This document shows positions 1-8,599 of a stretch of DNA of 64,000 nt, piece after piece. Positions within the stretch are counted from its first letter, which is position 1. Each line of letters opens with the position of its first letter. Origin of the DNA: UBA6623 sp965238125 (GTDB taxonomy: Bacteria > Acidobacteriota > Terriglobia > Bryobacterales > UBA6623); assembly GCA_965238125.1 (NCBI GenBank), contig OZ250179.1:1674001-1738000 (forward strand), given 5' to 3'. The notes below the pieces were generated by a model. It did not search any database. It had not been told where the DNA came from and saw only the letters and a program-made list of their open reading frames with translations. The translations under genes and the position numbers were made by a program.

Positions 1-116
1 ACAGGGGGGAGGTGGGGGAGTGCTGAAGTGAGCGATTCATGGGCAAAAGTCTATCCAACATATGGAACGATAACAACCTTTATCGTGCCACATAAAGACC
101 TCCCCGCCCGTATCTA

Positions 117-1347
117 GTATAGCGTTTCATTAAATTATACCCAACTCAGGCGCTTCCTCGAGCGCCTCGAACTTGCTCCAGCGGTGGACCACCGGAGCGG
201 CGTTGATTTCCGCGATCCCCAGCAGGATTCGTTCCCGAAGCTCCTCCCAGGACTCCACCCGGATGCGCTTCAAAAACGTCCGGGCCATCTTCCCAAACAG
301 CGTCTCCACAATGTTCAGCCAGGACCCGTGGGTCGGCGTGTGCACATATTTGAAGCGGTTCGGCCGCGTCGCTAAATAGTCCTTCGTCTCCTTGGATATG
401 TGAGCGGAATGATTGTCCAAGATCAATCGAATCGTGCATTCGGCCGGATAGAATTGGTCCAGATCCTTCAGCAGTGAGATGAATTCGCGGCTGCGGTGCC
501 GCCGCTCGACCCGCGCCGTTACGCGGCCGTCGTGCAAGTCCAGCGCCGCCAGAATCGAGCAGGTTCCCAGACGTTGGTATTCGTGATCCCGAGCCGTACA
601 AGGATGCCGCCCAGGGACCGGCGGCAGGTCCGGGGCGGTGTTGGCGATCGCTTGCACACCGGGCTTTTCGTCCACCGAAACCGTGATCACGCCCGGCGAG
701 GGGCCGCCCTCGCCCGAGCTTTCATTTTGCAAGGCCACCTCGCGGTAGACCAGCAGCACCTGCCGCATCTTGGACTCAAACTCCGGGTCGCGACGCTCCA
801 GGTAGTATTTCACCTTCTCTGGATGCAGCGGCTGCCCCGCCAGAATCCGGTGGACGGTCGCCTTGGCCGCTTGCCCCAGGGCCGGATAGCCCGCCTCCAC
901 GGCATGCCGGCGCACGTGGAGAGCGAGCGCGCCGCGGGTCCACAACTCGGCGGCGTATCCCAGTTCCTTGGGTTTGCAACAGGCCAAATGCACCACCCAG
1001 GCCTTGGCCTCCTCGGAGATGCGGGGCTCGTAGGGACGATGATAGGCATCCTTGAGCGCTGCTTGCACTCCGATGGCGAGGGCTCGCTCGATCCATTTGG
1101 CAACGCTCTTGCGGGTCATCTTCACGGCCCGCATAATCTCGGCGATTGTCTCGCCGCCATGATAGCGCCACAGAATCTCGGCGCGCCGCACCTCCCGAGC
1201 CGGAGCCTTGCGGGAACGCCGCAGCCGTTTCAGATGTTGCACCTCTTCGGTCGTGAGCAGCAGTGGGGGACGCTTCGATTTTCCTGCCATGCGACCAGTC
1301 TAGCAGGAAACATTGTCCTATGGTTATGTTTTAATGAAACGTTATAC
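117..1347 (-). mobile_element. IS630-family element, type A, apparently complete
   Basis: Near-perfect inverted ends, CTAGTATA(A/G)CGTTTCATTAAA, lie at 114-134 and, reversed, at 1330-1350. They differ at one base. Both ends sit in a CTAG context, as expected for IS630 elements, which insert at TA and duplicate it (TA at 115-116 and 1348-1349). One transposase gene fills the element. Its right end lies only 8 bp from the Tn3-type inverted repeat at 1356, so the two elements are nearly back to back. This type is unrelated in sequence to the IS630 type present three times elsewhere in the window. Confidence 0.85.
130..1290 (-). CDS. IS630-family transposase
   Basis: This 386-residue protein has the usual IS630 layout. 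An N-terminal helix-turn-helix region (about 15-100) contains the segment TIAEIMRAVKMTRKSVAKWI. The DDE nuclease domain follows, with the first Asp in VSVDEKPGVQ, the second in LILDNHSAHIS and the Glu in HGSWLNIVETLFGK. All three catalytic positions are present and the frame is intact, so the protein may be active. The start is the ATG at 1288-1290. The stop lies inside the left inverted end, which is common for IS630 elements. Confidence 0.9.
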   Translation of the reverse strand: MAGKSKRPPLLLTTEEVQHLKRLRRSRKAPAREVRRAEILWRYHGGETIAEIMRAVKMTRKSVAKWIERALAIGVQAALKDAYHRPYEPRISEEAKAWVVHLACCKPKELGYAAELWTRGALALHVRRHAVEAGYPALGQAAKATVHRILAGQPLHPEKVKYYLERRDPEFESKMRQVLLVYREVALQNESSGEGGPSPGVITVSVDEKPGVQAIANTAPDLPPVPGRHPCTARDHEYQRLGTCSILAALDLHDGRVTARVERRHRSREFISLLKDLDQFYPAECTIRLILDNHSAHISKETKDYLATRPNRFKYVHTPTHGSWLNIVETLFGKMARTFLKRIRVESWEELRERILLGIAEINAAPVVHRWSKFEALEEAPELGII

Positions 1348-1355
1348 TAGGGTAA

Positions 1356-2127
1356 GGGTAGCGCCCAGAATCGTGCGAATTTATACGCTAAGAGGTTTCG
1401 AGTCGGTGCTTGCTGGATCGGTGCAGGTATCGACCGGTACGAAGACGAGCTTGGACCAGTATTCACGCGAGTTCATCGCCGAGAAGGCCCGGCTGCGCCC
1501 CGAGGATCTCGGGCTCGTACGCACGGCACGACGATCTCACAACCAACTTGGCCTGGCGTACCAGATCGCCTTCATCCGGCTCACGCGGGACGGGCGCCGG
1601 GCCAGCAACCTTTCGAGATCCTCGAGGACCTCGTGGGTTATCTGGCAACGGAGCTGAATGCGAATCCCCGAGATCTAGATCTCTATGCGCGGCGCCAGCC
1701 AACGCTCTCGGCCCATCTGGAGAGGGTCCGCGAGCACCTTGGCCTCACAGCCTTCAGCCAGCCGGCGCTTCGCACGCGGATCCGACGCGGGCTCCTCTCA
1801 AGGGAGAACAGCTACACGCCCTCGCCCGGTGCGTCCACTACGGCCGACTGGGCCGACTGGATCAGCGCGACTTCGAACGCCAAACCGGCGCGGCGAGCTG
1901 CCTGCTTCTCATCCTCGCAGCTATCATCTATTGGCAGATTCGGGAGATCGATCGTGTTTTGAGCGAGGCGGGCTCGGATGCGGACGATCTCAACTTCGAG
2001 TTACTGTCCCATATCAGCCCGATCGGGTGGGACAACGTCCTCCTCTACGGCGAGTACCAGCTCAACCGCAGTCTCGTGCGAAGCGAAAGGCTTAGCGTAT
2101 AAATTCGCACGATTCTGGGCGCTACCC
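1356..2127 (+). mobile_element. Internally deleted Tn3-family element with 37-bp terminal repeats
   Basis: Two perfect 37-bp inverted repeats bound 772 bp: 1356-1392 begins GGGTAGCGCCCAGAATCG and 2091-2127 is its reverse complement. Tn3-family ends are typically about 38 bp and begin with G runs. Between them lie the start and the end of a Tn3 transposase gene with everything between deleted. No matching 5-bp duplication is visible (ggtaa on the left, ttcac on the right). The element cannot encode transposase but keeps both ends, so a related Tn3 transposase could still mobilise it in trans. Confidence 0.85.
1410..2102 (+). pseudogene. tnpA: Tn3-family transposase remnant (N-terminus joined to C-terminus)
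   Basis: The 5' part, in two frames separated by a frameshift near 1600-1650, encodes a DUF4158-like N-terminal domain (segments REFIAEKARLRPEDLGLV and LNANPRDLDLYARRQPTL). The 3' part (about 1830-2102) encodes the C-terminal end of a Tn3 DDE transposase, ending SHISPIGWDNVLLYGEYQ. A full TnpA has nearly 1000 residues; fewer than 230 remain and the central catalytic region is missing. The stop codon lies inside the right inverted repeat, as is typical for Tn3 elements. It is not functional. Confidence 0.85.
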
Positions 2128-2203
2128 TTCACAGTCTTGCGTGTCGGGAACCAACCTTTCCGGGGCAGACGGAATGCGAGCGCCCGCCGAAACAGGCGGT
2201 GGG

Positions 2204-3787
2204 TCAGCGATTCGACGGTACCTTGGCCACCCTGAACGCCGGCTTCTGCTCCAATTCGAGTTCCTTCTGCATCGCCTCGCCGACTTCATTCATCAGCCTG
2301 GCGCCCTCTTCACGCCGGCCCTGATCTAAATAGAGCTGCCCAAGTTGATACTTCGCGGCGACCGAGTCCGGATTCAATCGGACAGCCGCTTCGAGGTTGC
2401 GAATCGCGCCTTCCGGATCGCTCTCGATCAGAAGCTTTCCAAGGCGATAGTAGGCCGAAGAAAAATCAGCGTTCAACCGGATCGCCGTCTTGAGGTGGCT
2501 CACGGCAATTTGCGCCGCGTCTGTTTCCGCGTCTTCTTCAGCACGAGACCGATCGAGAGCAAAACCGTAAAGGTAGTGAATATAGAAATCCTCAGGGAAG
2601 CGGTCCAACCCGCCCCGTAAAGTGGCCAGCGCTTCCGGCATTTCCCCGGAAAGAAGTTGGCTGACGGCCAGCGCCGCCAACGCCACCGAATGATCGTCTC
2701 CCAGTGCGATGGCTCGCGAAAAGATTTTCTTCGCCTTATCGTGATTCTGCGAATGCTCCAACGTGATGCCCTTCTGAACCAATAGGCGGTATGAACCGGG
2801 CAATTGCTGCAGTCCGAGGTCGAGGATTTCGAGGGCAAGAGCACTATTTCTGTACTTTGTGCAGAGGGCGCTCAGCTCGATGTAGTGGTCTTCGGACTTC
2901 GGCTCAAGCTGGATAGCCTTTCTCAGTGCTTCGATGGCCGTATCCAGCTTGCCCGACGCCTCGGCGATCTGTGCGAGGAGCGTGAGCAGGCTGCCATCGG
3001 GCGATCTGTTCGACAGGTCTTCAGCCAATGCCAGCGCCTCGTCGCTCCGACCGGCTTTCGCCAGCAGATCCACGCGGTAGTATCCAACCCCCGGCAGCCG
3101 GGGGTCCAATTGCTCGGCCCGGGCGAGGTCGGCCAAGGCCTCCTTGTGGCGTCCCCGGGCCGATAGCAGTGCCGCGATGTCGGCATAATCGGCGGCCGTG
3201 AGGTCGCTCCGGCTGCGGAGCATCCCAAGCAGATCATCAGCCCGTACCGCATCCCCCTCATGCCCCAAAGACCGCGCGAAGCCGATAAGAGATTGCGGTT
3301 GGCTGTTGATCAGATCACCGGCCTGCTCGAAATGCCGCACGGCGTTCTTGTGTTGGCGTTGTTCCGAGGCGATCATCCCCAAGAACAGGCTTGCCTGGGC
3401 GTGTAGCGCGGGGGTCTCGATCAGGCTGAGCCAATGAGATTTTGCTTCGTCGTAACGGCCGAGATTGAATTCGGCGAGGGCAAGATTTTTCCGCGCCGGA
3501 TTGAAGCTTTGATCGATTTTGAGAGCCTTTTCAAAATACGGAATCGAATCTTCGGTTCGGTTCCTCAGGCACAGGGTCGCCCCGATCATATTCAGCACGA
3601 CGACATTATCGGGGTTGTGTTTTCCGGCCTCTTCGAAGAAAGCCAGAGCCTGATCGGTCCGGCCCGAGCGAAGGTGCTCCATGCCCGGCGAAAGATCGGC
3701 AGCACGGGCGCTGAGCGTCGTCAGACCCAGTAACGCAACGAGAGAAACCGGCGCTATGGCTCGAAATGGACCCCGAGATTCAGGCAT
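2204..3787 (-). CDS. Secreted TPR-repeat protein
   Basis: The product has 527 residues. It begins with a signal peptide (charged start, hydrophobic stretch about 10-27, cleavage near SARA-A), so it is predicted to be exported. The rest is almost entirely tetratricopeptide repeats, recognisable by spaced pairs such as AVRLNPDSVAAKYQLGQLYL, from about residue 30 to 500. TPR arrays are protein-protein scaffolds. It lies 110 bp downstream of, and on the same strand as, the broken ASPIC/UnbV gene. TPR and ASPIC/UnbV proteins are frequent neighbours in Acidobacteriota and Planctomycetota, so the two probably formed an operon. The frame is intact. The exact partner and role cannot be read from sequence. 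Confidence 0.8.
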   Translation of the reverse strand: MPESRGPFRAIAPVSLVALLGLTTLSARAADLSPGMEHLRSGRTDQALAFFEEAGKHNPDNVVVLNMIGATLCLRNRTEDSIPYFEKALKIDQSFNPARKNLALAEFNLGRYDEAKSHWLSLIETPALHAQASLFLGMIASEQRQHKNAVRHFEQAGDLINSQPQSLIGFARSLGHEGDAVRADDLLGMLRSRSDLTAADYADIAALLSARGRHKEALADLARAEQLDPRLPGVGYYRVDLLAKAGRSDEALALAEDLSNRSPDGSLLTLLAQIAEASGKLDTAIEALRKAIQLEPKSEDHYIELSALCTKYRNSALALEILDLGLQQLPGSYRLLVQKGITLEHSQNHDKAKKIFSRAIALGDDHSVALAALAVSQLLSGEMPEALATLRGGLDRFPEDFYIHYLYGFALDRSRAEEDAETDAAQIAVSHLKTAIRLNADFSSAYYRLGKLLIESDPEGAIRNLEAAVRLNPDSVAAKYQLGQLYLDQGRREEGARLMNEVGEAMQKELELEQKPAFRVAKVPSNR

Positions 3788-4022
3788 GTGGGCTAAGATC
3801 GCGCGAGGGTCGTGACCGCGTCGGCGCTTTGCGAGGCGGTTTGTTCTTTGGCCGCCGAAGGCGGTGCACCCTATACCTTATACAATCTTAACGCGGGCTA
3901 CGCCGAATCGCGAGGCTCGATAATCGTGAGGATTTGATCCGCCGCCACATCGCGCAAGACCTGCTTATTGAGTCTCGCAAAACAAAGTGACACCTTTTTG
4001 GGGTACGTACGTCTTTGTATGT

Positions 4023-4550
4023 ATGGGAAATACAAAAGGCGTACGGCGGGATTTCGAGGCCCTGGAGAAGCGCCGTTTCAAAGCGATCCGGTTGGTCGAG
4101 CAAGGCTGTAGTCAGTCCGAGACAGCGAGGCGATTGAAGGTCGCGCGGCAAAGCGTCAGCGAGTGGCTGCGACGATACCGGCGTGACGGCGAAGCCGGGT
4201 TGCGCCAGGCCGGCCGCGCCGGCCGTAAGCCGCTGTTGGACGCCGCGCAGCTCGAACGCCTCGAGGCGTTGCTGCTGGAAGGCCCCGAGGCGCACGGCTT
4301 CCCGACGCCGCTGTGGAGCTGTCCGCGGGTCGCTCGTCTGATCGGAGACGAGTTCGGCGTGCGCTATCACGAGGGCCATGTCTGGAAGATCCTGCGGGCG
4401 CTCGGTTGGAGCCCGCAACGGCCCGTCGGCAAAGCGCGGGAGCGCAACGAAGAGGCCATCCGCGGCTGGCAGCGCAAGACTTGGCCGGCCATTAAAAAAA
4501 AGCCCGCAAAGAAGAACGTACGATCGTCTTCATCGACGAAAGCGGATTGA
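4023..4550 (+). CDS. IS630-family transposase, first frame (DNA-binding part), copy 1
   Basis: The first frame encodes the helix-turn-helix half of the transposase (175 residues from the ATG at 4023). The segment SETARRLKVARQSVSEWLRR is a clear HTH, followed by a second winged-helix-like region (HEGHVWKILRALGWSPQ). After the A-run at 4494-4501 this frame continues only briefly to a stop at 4550. A shift on the run joins it to the downstream frame, which carries the catalytic Asp in TIVFIDESGLS. The functional product is therefore probably a frameshift fusion. An upstream in-frame ATG at 3987 is possible but lies very near the IS end. Confidence 0.85.
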   Translation: MGNTKGVRRDFEALEKRRFKAIRLVEQGCSQSETARRLKVARQSVSEWLRRYRRDGEAGLRQAGRAGRKPLLDAAQLERLEALLLEGPEAHGFPTPLWSCPRVARLIGDEFGVRYHEGHVWKILRALGWSPQRPVGKARERNEEAIRGWQRKTWPAIKKKPAKKNVRSSSSTKAD

Positions 4551-5038
4551 GTCAGAAGCCGCATCGTTGCCGCACCTGGGCGCCGCGCGGCGAGACACCG
4601 GTGTTGGAGTTCAACTTCAACTGGGACAAGCTGTCGGTGTCGGCCGGGCTGACGTTGCGCAACTTTTACTTCCGGCTCTATCCCGGCGCGATCGGCGAGC
4701 TGGAGGTCATCGACTTCCTGAAGGCTTTGGTGCGCCACATCGACGGCCCACTGCTGATCGTCTGGGACCGGCTGCCGGCGCACCGCAGCCGCCTGGTGCG
4801 GGAGTTCATCCAGCTCTCCGAGGATCACATCGCAACGGAGTACTTGCCGCCCTATGCGCCGGAGTTGAACCCGGTGGAATACATTTGGGCGTACTGGAAG
4901 CAGCACGAGTTGCCCAACGTCTGCCCGAAGGACTACTGGGAACTCGACGAGCGCGCCCGCAAAGCGCTGCGGCGAATGCGCCGCAAACCGCGCTTGATTA
5001 CCGCTTTCTGGAAACAGTCTTCTCTTTGTCTCGATTGA
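4547..5038 (+). CDS. IS630-family transposase, second frame (catalytic part), copy 1
   Basis: The second frame carries the DDE domain. The first Asp (FIDESGLS) is encoded just upstream of the nominal start, in the region reached by frameshift. The second Asp is in LLIVWDRLPAHRS and the Glu in APELNPVEYIWAYW. The nominal start at 4547 overlaps the end of the first frame by 4 bases. On its own the product (163 residues) would lack part of the active site, which supports translation by programmed frameshifting. The same arrangement is preserved in all three copies, so it is not a random mutation. Confidence 0.85.
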   Translation: MSQKPHRCRTWAPRGETPVLEFNFNWDKLSVSAGLTLRNFYFRLYPGAIGELEVIDFLKALVRHIDGPLLIVWDRLPAHRSRLVREFIQLSEDHIATEYLPPYAPELNPVEYIWAYWKQHELPNVCPKDYWELDERARKALRRMRRKPRLITAFWKQSSLCLD

Positions 5039-5175
5039 CAGTATATTATGCGAGACTCAGTAGTTCCCAGAGGCCATCGGATCTCCAACGTCGCCGACTC
5101 GGCCTCTCCCAGCCCGAAATGAAGGCGCGGGTCATTGCAGGAATAGAAACTCGACTGGGCCATGACCTCTTGCAC

Positions 5176-5961
5176 CTGTTGCTGTTCAACCAGCACGGCG
5201 ACTGCCTAGGCGCGAAGCTGCGTCCCGGCAACGTGCACAGCGCCGAGGACTGGGACGAGCTGCTACTGCCGGAGATCGAACGACAACAGGCGGAGGGCAA
5301 ACAGGTGACGTTCCGCGCCGACGCCGCCTTCGCCAAGCCCGAGATCTACGAGGCGATGGAGGAGCGCGGCGTGGACTACGTGATTCGCATCCCGGCGAAC
5401 AAGAGCCTGGAGCTGGAGATCGAGGACATCCTGTTTCGGCCACCGGGCAGGCCGAACGCCAAGCCCCTAGTGCGCTACAAGAGTTTTCGCTATCAGGCCG
5501 AGAGCTGGTCGAAGGCAAGGCGAGTTGTCGCCAAGGTCGAGCATCACCAGGGCGAACTATTCCCGCGCGTCGGATTTGTCGTGACGAGCATGAGCTTGCC
5601 GAGCCGCTCGGTCGTGCGGTTCTACAACAAGCGCGGCACGGCGGAGCAGTGGATCAAAGAAGGCAAACAGGCCACGCACTGGACCCGCTTGTCGTGTCAC
5701 CGCTTCCGAGCCAACGAGGTACGGCTGCAACTCAGCGTGCCGGCCTACAACCTGGGCAACCTGTGGCGACGGCTAGGGCTACCGCAACGAATCAAAAGCT
5801 GGTCGCTAACGAGTTTGCAACACAGGTTGATGAAGACGGGTGGTAGGCTGGTCAAGCACGCGCGGTACTATTGGCTGCTGCCGGCCGAGGGGCATCTGAA
5901 CCGCAGGCTGTTCGGCGACATGCTGCACAGGATCTGGGCGCTGCCGCTGCCAAGCGGGTAG
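5176..5961 (+). pseudogene. IS1380-family transposase, C-terminal fragment
   Basis: The frame matches the last 260 or so of the 443 residues of the intact transposases in the window. It retains the second catalytic Asp (TFRADAAFAKPEIYEAM) and the Glu region (FYNKRGTAEQWIKEGKQ) but lacks the N-terminal domain and the first catalytic Asp (VVLDMDSTE in the full copies). The reading frame is undisturbed to its stop. It has no start of its own and cannot be a functional transposase. Confidence 0.88.
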
Positions 5962-6187
5962 CGTTGACCGGGCGAGGATCAACAGTTTTCGGCTCCAAAA
6001 GGTTTCGCAAGGAGCAGTGTCGGCCGGAGCGCCGTTCAGCCCGCTCAATCAACGTCTGTGAGCGGATGGACGAGCCCTGGCGCCTACCGGCGGAGGTCAT
6101 GTGCAGGGTTCAGCGCGAAAAGACGTGGTCTTCGGGGCAGCGCGGGTGTATACTTTCACCGTCCCAGGGCCAAAATGGAAATCCTGG
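5176..6187 (+). mobile_element. IS1380-family element, 5'-truncated copy
   Basis: From about 5176 the sequence matches the second half of the complete IS1380 copies at 31526-33191 and 43229-44894, through the transposase stop at 5961 and the right end (CCAAAATGGAAATCCTGG, ending at 6187). The left half is missing and the break abuts ASPIC/UnbV coding sequence. This copy differs from the others at scattered positions near the transposase end, so it is an older or separately diverged copy. Confidence 0.88.
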
Positions 6188-6267
6188 CTAAATTGCACGA
6201 ACAGCACTCCAAGAGTAGTCCTTTGTGCCGGCCAGGTCAATCTCGGATGTCGCCACGTGTCAAGGCC

Positions 6268-7014
6268 CAATAGAAATGTCCCCCTGGTTAGCCCAGTAGA
6301 AATGTCCCCTTTGAAGAGAGGGGATAGTAGTAGTCGGGGCTTGTGGGAATGTGGGAATCGCACGGCGATTTCCAAGGGACTGGGGGAAACGTGGGAAACC
6401 CGACCGCTGCGTTTCGACCGGTCTCGACGGTTGCTCAGGGGTTTTCTTCGTTTTCCACAGTCCCGTCATTTCCACAGCCCTCCTTACAGTGGCGTCGCCT
6501 GCGTTTTCGGCTTCAACGGTGTGCGCCACGGGTGTTTCGCCGCCGGCTTGCGCGGCCGCCGTTCCCGCCGCGGTTTGGGCTCCGGGGGCGGCTTCGGCCC
6601 GGCGGCCCCGATCTCACTGAACGCCACCGACCGTCCCTCGAAAACCACTCGCCACTCGCCGTCGCGCGCCTGCTGAACCGTCACCCGCGCCGCCGCCCCC
6701 AAGCCCTGATTGCGCTTCGGCTTCAACTGCAAAAAACGGCTCTCAAAACGCACCACCAGATCGTTGGCAACCACCCGCTCGGCCTCCAAACAAAACACCC
6801 ACTTCAAGTCCACTCGCTTCGATAGACGCCGATGAAAGTCCGCGCCCGACGCCGGATCACAGCCGAACTTGGCGTTGTGTTCCTCCAGGTATCGCTCGTC
6901 GAGGTAGCGGTTCGCCGCCTCGTAATCGGCAATGCCTTCGAGCCGCATCTTCTTGATCAGGCGGTCTTGATGCGTGCCGTGATGGCGCTGCCTGACGTTG
7001 ATTCTGGCTTGCAT
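6268..7014 (-). mobile_element. ISNCY-type insertion sequence remnant
   Basis: A transposase C-terminal fragment is followed by an element end. That end contains two short direct repeats, AATAGAAATGTCCCC (about 6269-6283) and AGTAGAAATGTCCCC (about 6292-6306), a terminal motif common in ISNCY and related elements. The other end, with the transposase N-terminus, is missing: at about 7014-7035 the sequence changes to a Tn3 transposase remnant. The remnant is therefore one-ended and immobile. Confidence 0.65.
6484..7014 (-). pseudogene. ISNCY-family transposase, C-terminal fragment
   Basis: This minus-strand frame of 176 residues begins inside a transposase: INVRQRHHGTHQDRLIKKMR, then EGIADYEAANRYLDERYLEE, the pattern at the end of the integrase-core domain in ISNCY transposases. 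A C-terminal beta-rich domain follows (LVVRFESRFLQLKP) and a basic, proline-rich tail. The catalytic Asp residues would lie upstream and are absent. Its first codon is only the first Met after the break, not a real start. Confidence 0.7.
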
Positions 7015-7034
7015 TATTTATTGACAAGCCAAGC

Positions 7035-7221
7035 AGATCACGCGGACTCTGCGCTCGGGGGCTATCGCCGAGGAAGGCATCGACGCAACCCTGCTCCAGC
7101 ACGTCAGCCCGATCGAATGGGACAACGTCATTCTCTACGGCCAGTACGTCCTCGATCGCGCCCTGGTCCGCTAAGGAACGGGTCCTTATGTTGTATTTCA
7201 ACACGAATGTGGGCGCTACCC
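7035..7221 (+). pseudogene. tnpA: Tn3-family transposase C-terminus and right inverted repeat
   Basis: From 7061 to the stop at 7172-7174 the plus strand encodes AEEGIDATLLQHVSPIEWDN and ILYGQYVLDRALVR, the C-terminal end of a Tn3-family transposase. It resembles, but is not identical to, the remnant at 1356-2127. About 10 bp later, 7184-7221 is a diverged copy of the same kind of 38-bp terminal repeat, ending TGGGCGCTACCC. It is the right end of a second Tn3-family element whose body was replaced by the ISNCY remnant. Confidence 0.75.
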
Positions 7222-7409
7222 TAAATCACTCCGCCTTGCGGAACGCCCTGCTTCCCCGACGCCTTCAGCATTAACTTCAGCAGCCAACAAAACCTCCTCG
7301 TCTCTCACTCGAGCCGCGCCACTTTCTCCAGCACGATATGATGTCGCACTGTGTCGAAGTTAGGATCGCAAGTCGAGCCCCTCTGCACGCTGGAGTAAAC
7401 TGAGGTTGG

Positions 7410-7433
7410 CCGCTTACTTACGCGCGCGGCTCT
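7410..7433. repeat. Single copy of a dispersed repeat (LTNVRGSV type)
   Basis: CCGCTTACTTACGCGCGCGG at 7410-7429 matches, with a few changes, the core of the inverted pair at 41387-41628 (CCGCTTACTAACGTGCGCGG). It lies just upstream of the ebo-like cluster. Between the Tn3 end and here (7222-7409) no gene is visible. Confidence 0.5.
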
Positions 7434-7471
7434 GAAGCAGTCGATTCAAACGCAACCAGGGGGATTCCGCA

Positions 7472-7774
7472 GTGGCACAGCAATCAGAATCCTGTCCGCT
7501 CTCGCGAGAGCAGGTGGTGGACCTTTACTTCCTCGAACACCGCGCCAAGATGATCGATATTGCGGCGTTCCTCGACCGCGTTGATCGAGCACAACCTGGC
7601 GGTGAGCCGGAAGATTTCCGCGTTGGAGCCATGCGGCACGCCCTGAGCGTACTGACTGACGGCGAAGGCCAGCGGGCCCGACGTGTGCTCGATGCCTTCA
7701 GCGACCCAACGACGGACCCGATCCCGAAGTCGCCTGGCAAGGGAGCTGTCGGCGCCTGTCCATGGAATGGCTGA
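7472..7774 (+). CDS. Small protein of unknown function, first gene of the ebo-like cluster
   Basis: This gene of 100 residues starts at a GTG preceded by AGGGGG. It is 15 bp upstream of the TatD-like eboB gene and clearly in its operon. The product is acidic and mostly helical (VVDLYFLEHRAKMIDIAAFL, then MRHALSVLTDGEGQRARRVL), with no signal peptide or membrane segment. Its position corresponds to eboA in known ebo clusters, but EboA proteins are about twice as long and I see no clear EboA similarity. It may be a lineage-specific member of the cluster. Confidence 0.6.
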   Translation: MAQQSESCPLSREQVVDLYFLEHRAKMIDIAAFLDRVDRAQPGGEPEDFRVGAMRHALSVLTDGEGQRARRVLDAFSDPTTDPIPKSPGKGAVGACPWNG

Positions 7775-7789
7775 GGGCATTCAACTGCC

Positions 7790-8599
7790 ATGAGGTACAT
7801 CGACCCGCACATCCACATGGTCTCGCGCACGACCGATGACTACCGGCACATGGCGGAGGCCGGCTGCGTTGCGCTGACCGAGCCCGCGTTTTGGGCCGGC
7901 TACGACCGGTCATCGGAGCAGGGTTTCTTCGACTACTTCCGCCTACTCACCGACTACGAGCCCAAGCGCGCCGCCGCGTACGGCATCCAGCACTACACCT
8001 GGATCTGCATCAACCCCAAAGAGGCTGAAGATACCGGCCTCGCGCGAGACGTGATCGCGATCATCCCTGAGTTCCTCGACAAACCAAATGTGCTGGGTGT
8101 GGGTGAGATCGGGCTCAACAAGAACACGCGCAACGAGCTCGAAATCTTAGAGGAGCAGATTGGGCTGGCCGACAAGCATGAGCAGTTGATCCTCGTGCAC
8201 ACGCCGCATTTGGAAGACAAGCGCAAAGGCACGCGTCTCATCATGGACGCGATCAAACAGAACGGCCACATCGAACCCGGCCGCGTGCTCATCGATCATG
8301 TCGAGGAGCACACCGTCGAGATGGTGCTCGACGAAGGCTACTGGGGCGGCATGACGCTGTATCCGGACTCGAAATGCACCGTCCAGCGCACGGCGGACAT
8401 CATTGAAACCTACGGCACCGAGCGGCTGTGCATCAACTCCGCCAGCGACTGGGGCCCCAGCGACCCTATGAACGTCCCCAAGACAGCCGTCGAGTTGAAA
8501 CGGCGCGGCCACCCGCCCTCCGTTTTCGAGACGATCTCCTTCGACAACCCGCGCACGTTCTTGAGCCAGTGCGACAAGTTCAAGGTTGATGATGCGTGA
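7790..8599 (+). CDS. eboB: TatD-like metal-dependent hydrolase, EboB homologue
   Basis: The 269-residue product is a TIM-barrel amidohydrolase of the TatD type. Metal ligands visible are the HxH pair in YIDPHIHM (residues 3-10), a Glu in GVGEIGLNK, a His in LVHTPH, a His in LIDHVEEH and an Asp in NSASDWGP. In ebo clusters a TatD-like enzyme is EboB; the cluster is linked in cyanobacteria to export of the scytonemin monomer. The true substrate is unknown. Its end overlaps the start of eboE. Confidence 0.8.
   Translation: MRYIDPHIHMVSRTTDDYRHMAEAGCVALTEPAFWAGYDRSSEQGFFDYFRLLTDYEPKRAAAYGIQHYTWICINPKEAEDTGLARDVIAIIPEFLDKPNVLGVGEIGLNKNTRNELEILEEQIGLADKHEQLILVHTPHLEDKRKGTRLIMDAIKQNGHIEPGRVLIDHVEEHTVEMVLDEGYWGGMTLYPDSKCTVQRTADIIETYGTERLCINSASDWGPSDPMNVPKTAVELKRRGHPPSVFETISFDNPRTFLSQCDKFKVDDA

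Larger units (their letters stand above)
3968..5060 (+). mobile_element. IS630-family element, type B, copy 1
   Basis: The element is 1093 bp with ends TTGAGTCTCGC on the left and, reversed, CTGAGTCTCGC on the right. TA flanks both sides (3966-3967 and 5061-5062). Copies of exactly the same length lie at 26003-27095 and 50023-51115 and are almost identical, which indicates recent activity. The transposase is in two overlapping frames with a run of eight A residues at 4494-4501. Insertion split an ASPIC/UnbV gene. Confidence 0.92.
3898..5175 (-). pseudogene. ASPIC/UnbV (CRTAC1-type) protein, C-terminal fragment split by an IS
   Basis: Two minus-strand pieces, 5063-5175 and 3898-3967, flank an IS630 copy. 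Removing the IS and one copy of the TA duplication gives an open frame running through SSFYSCNDPRLHFGLG, EIRWPLGTKQVLRDVAADQ and ILTIIEPRDSA to a stop. This is the end of an ASPIC/UnbV domain, where the LHFGLG and WPxGxxQ motifs are typical. Upstream the gene stops at about 5176, where a truncated IS1380 element begins, so only about 60 C-terminal residues survive. It was probably the first gene of an operon with the TPR protein at 2204-3787. It is now dead. Confidence 0.85.

Noticed and set aside
1351..2132. 5-bp duplication around the Tn3 derivative
   Set aside because: ggtaa and ttcac do not match, so none is claimed.
6101..6676. Open frames crossing the IS1380 right end and the ISNCY remnant
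   Set aside because: They span element boundaries and have no domain.
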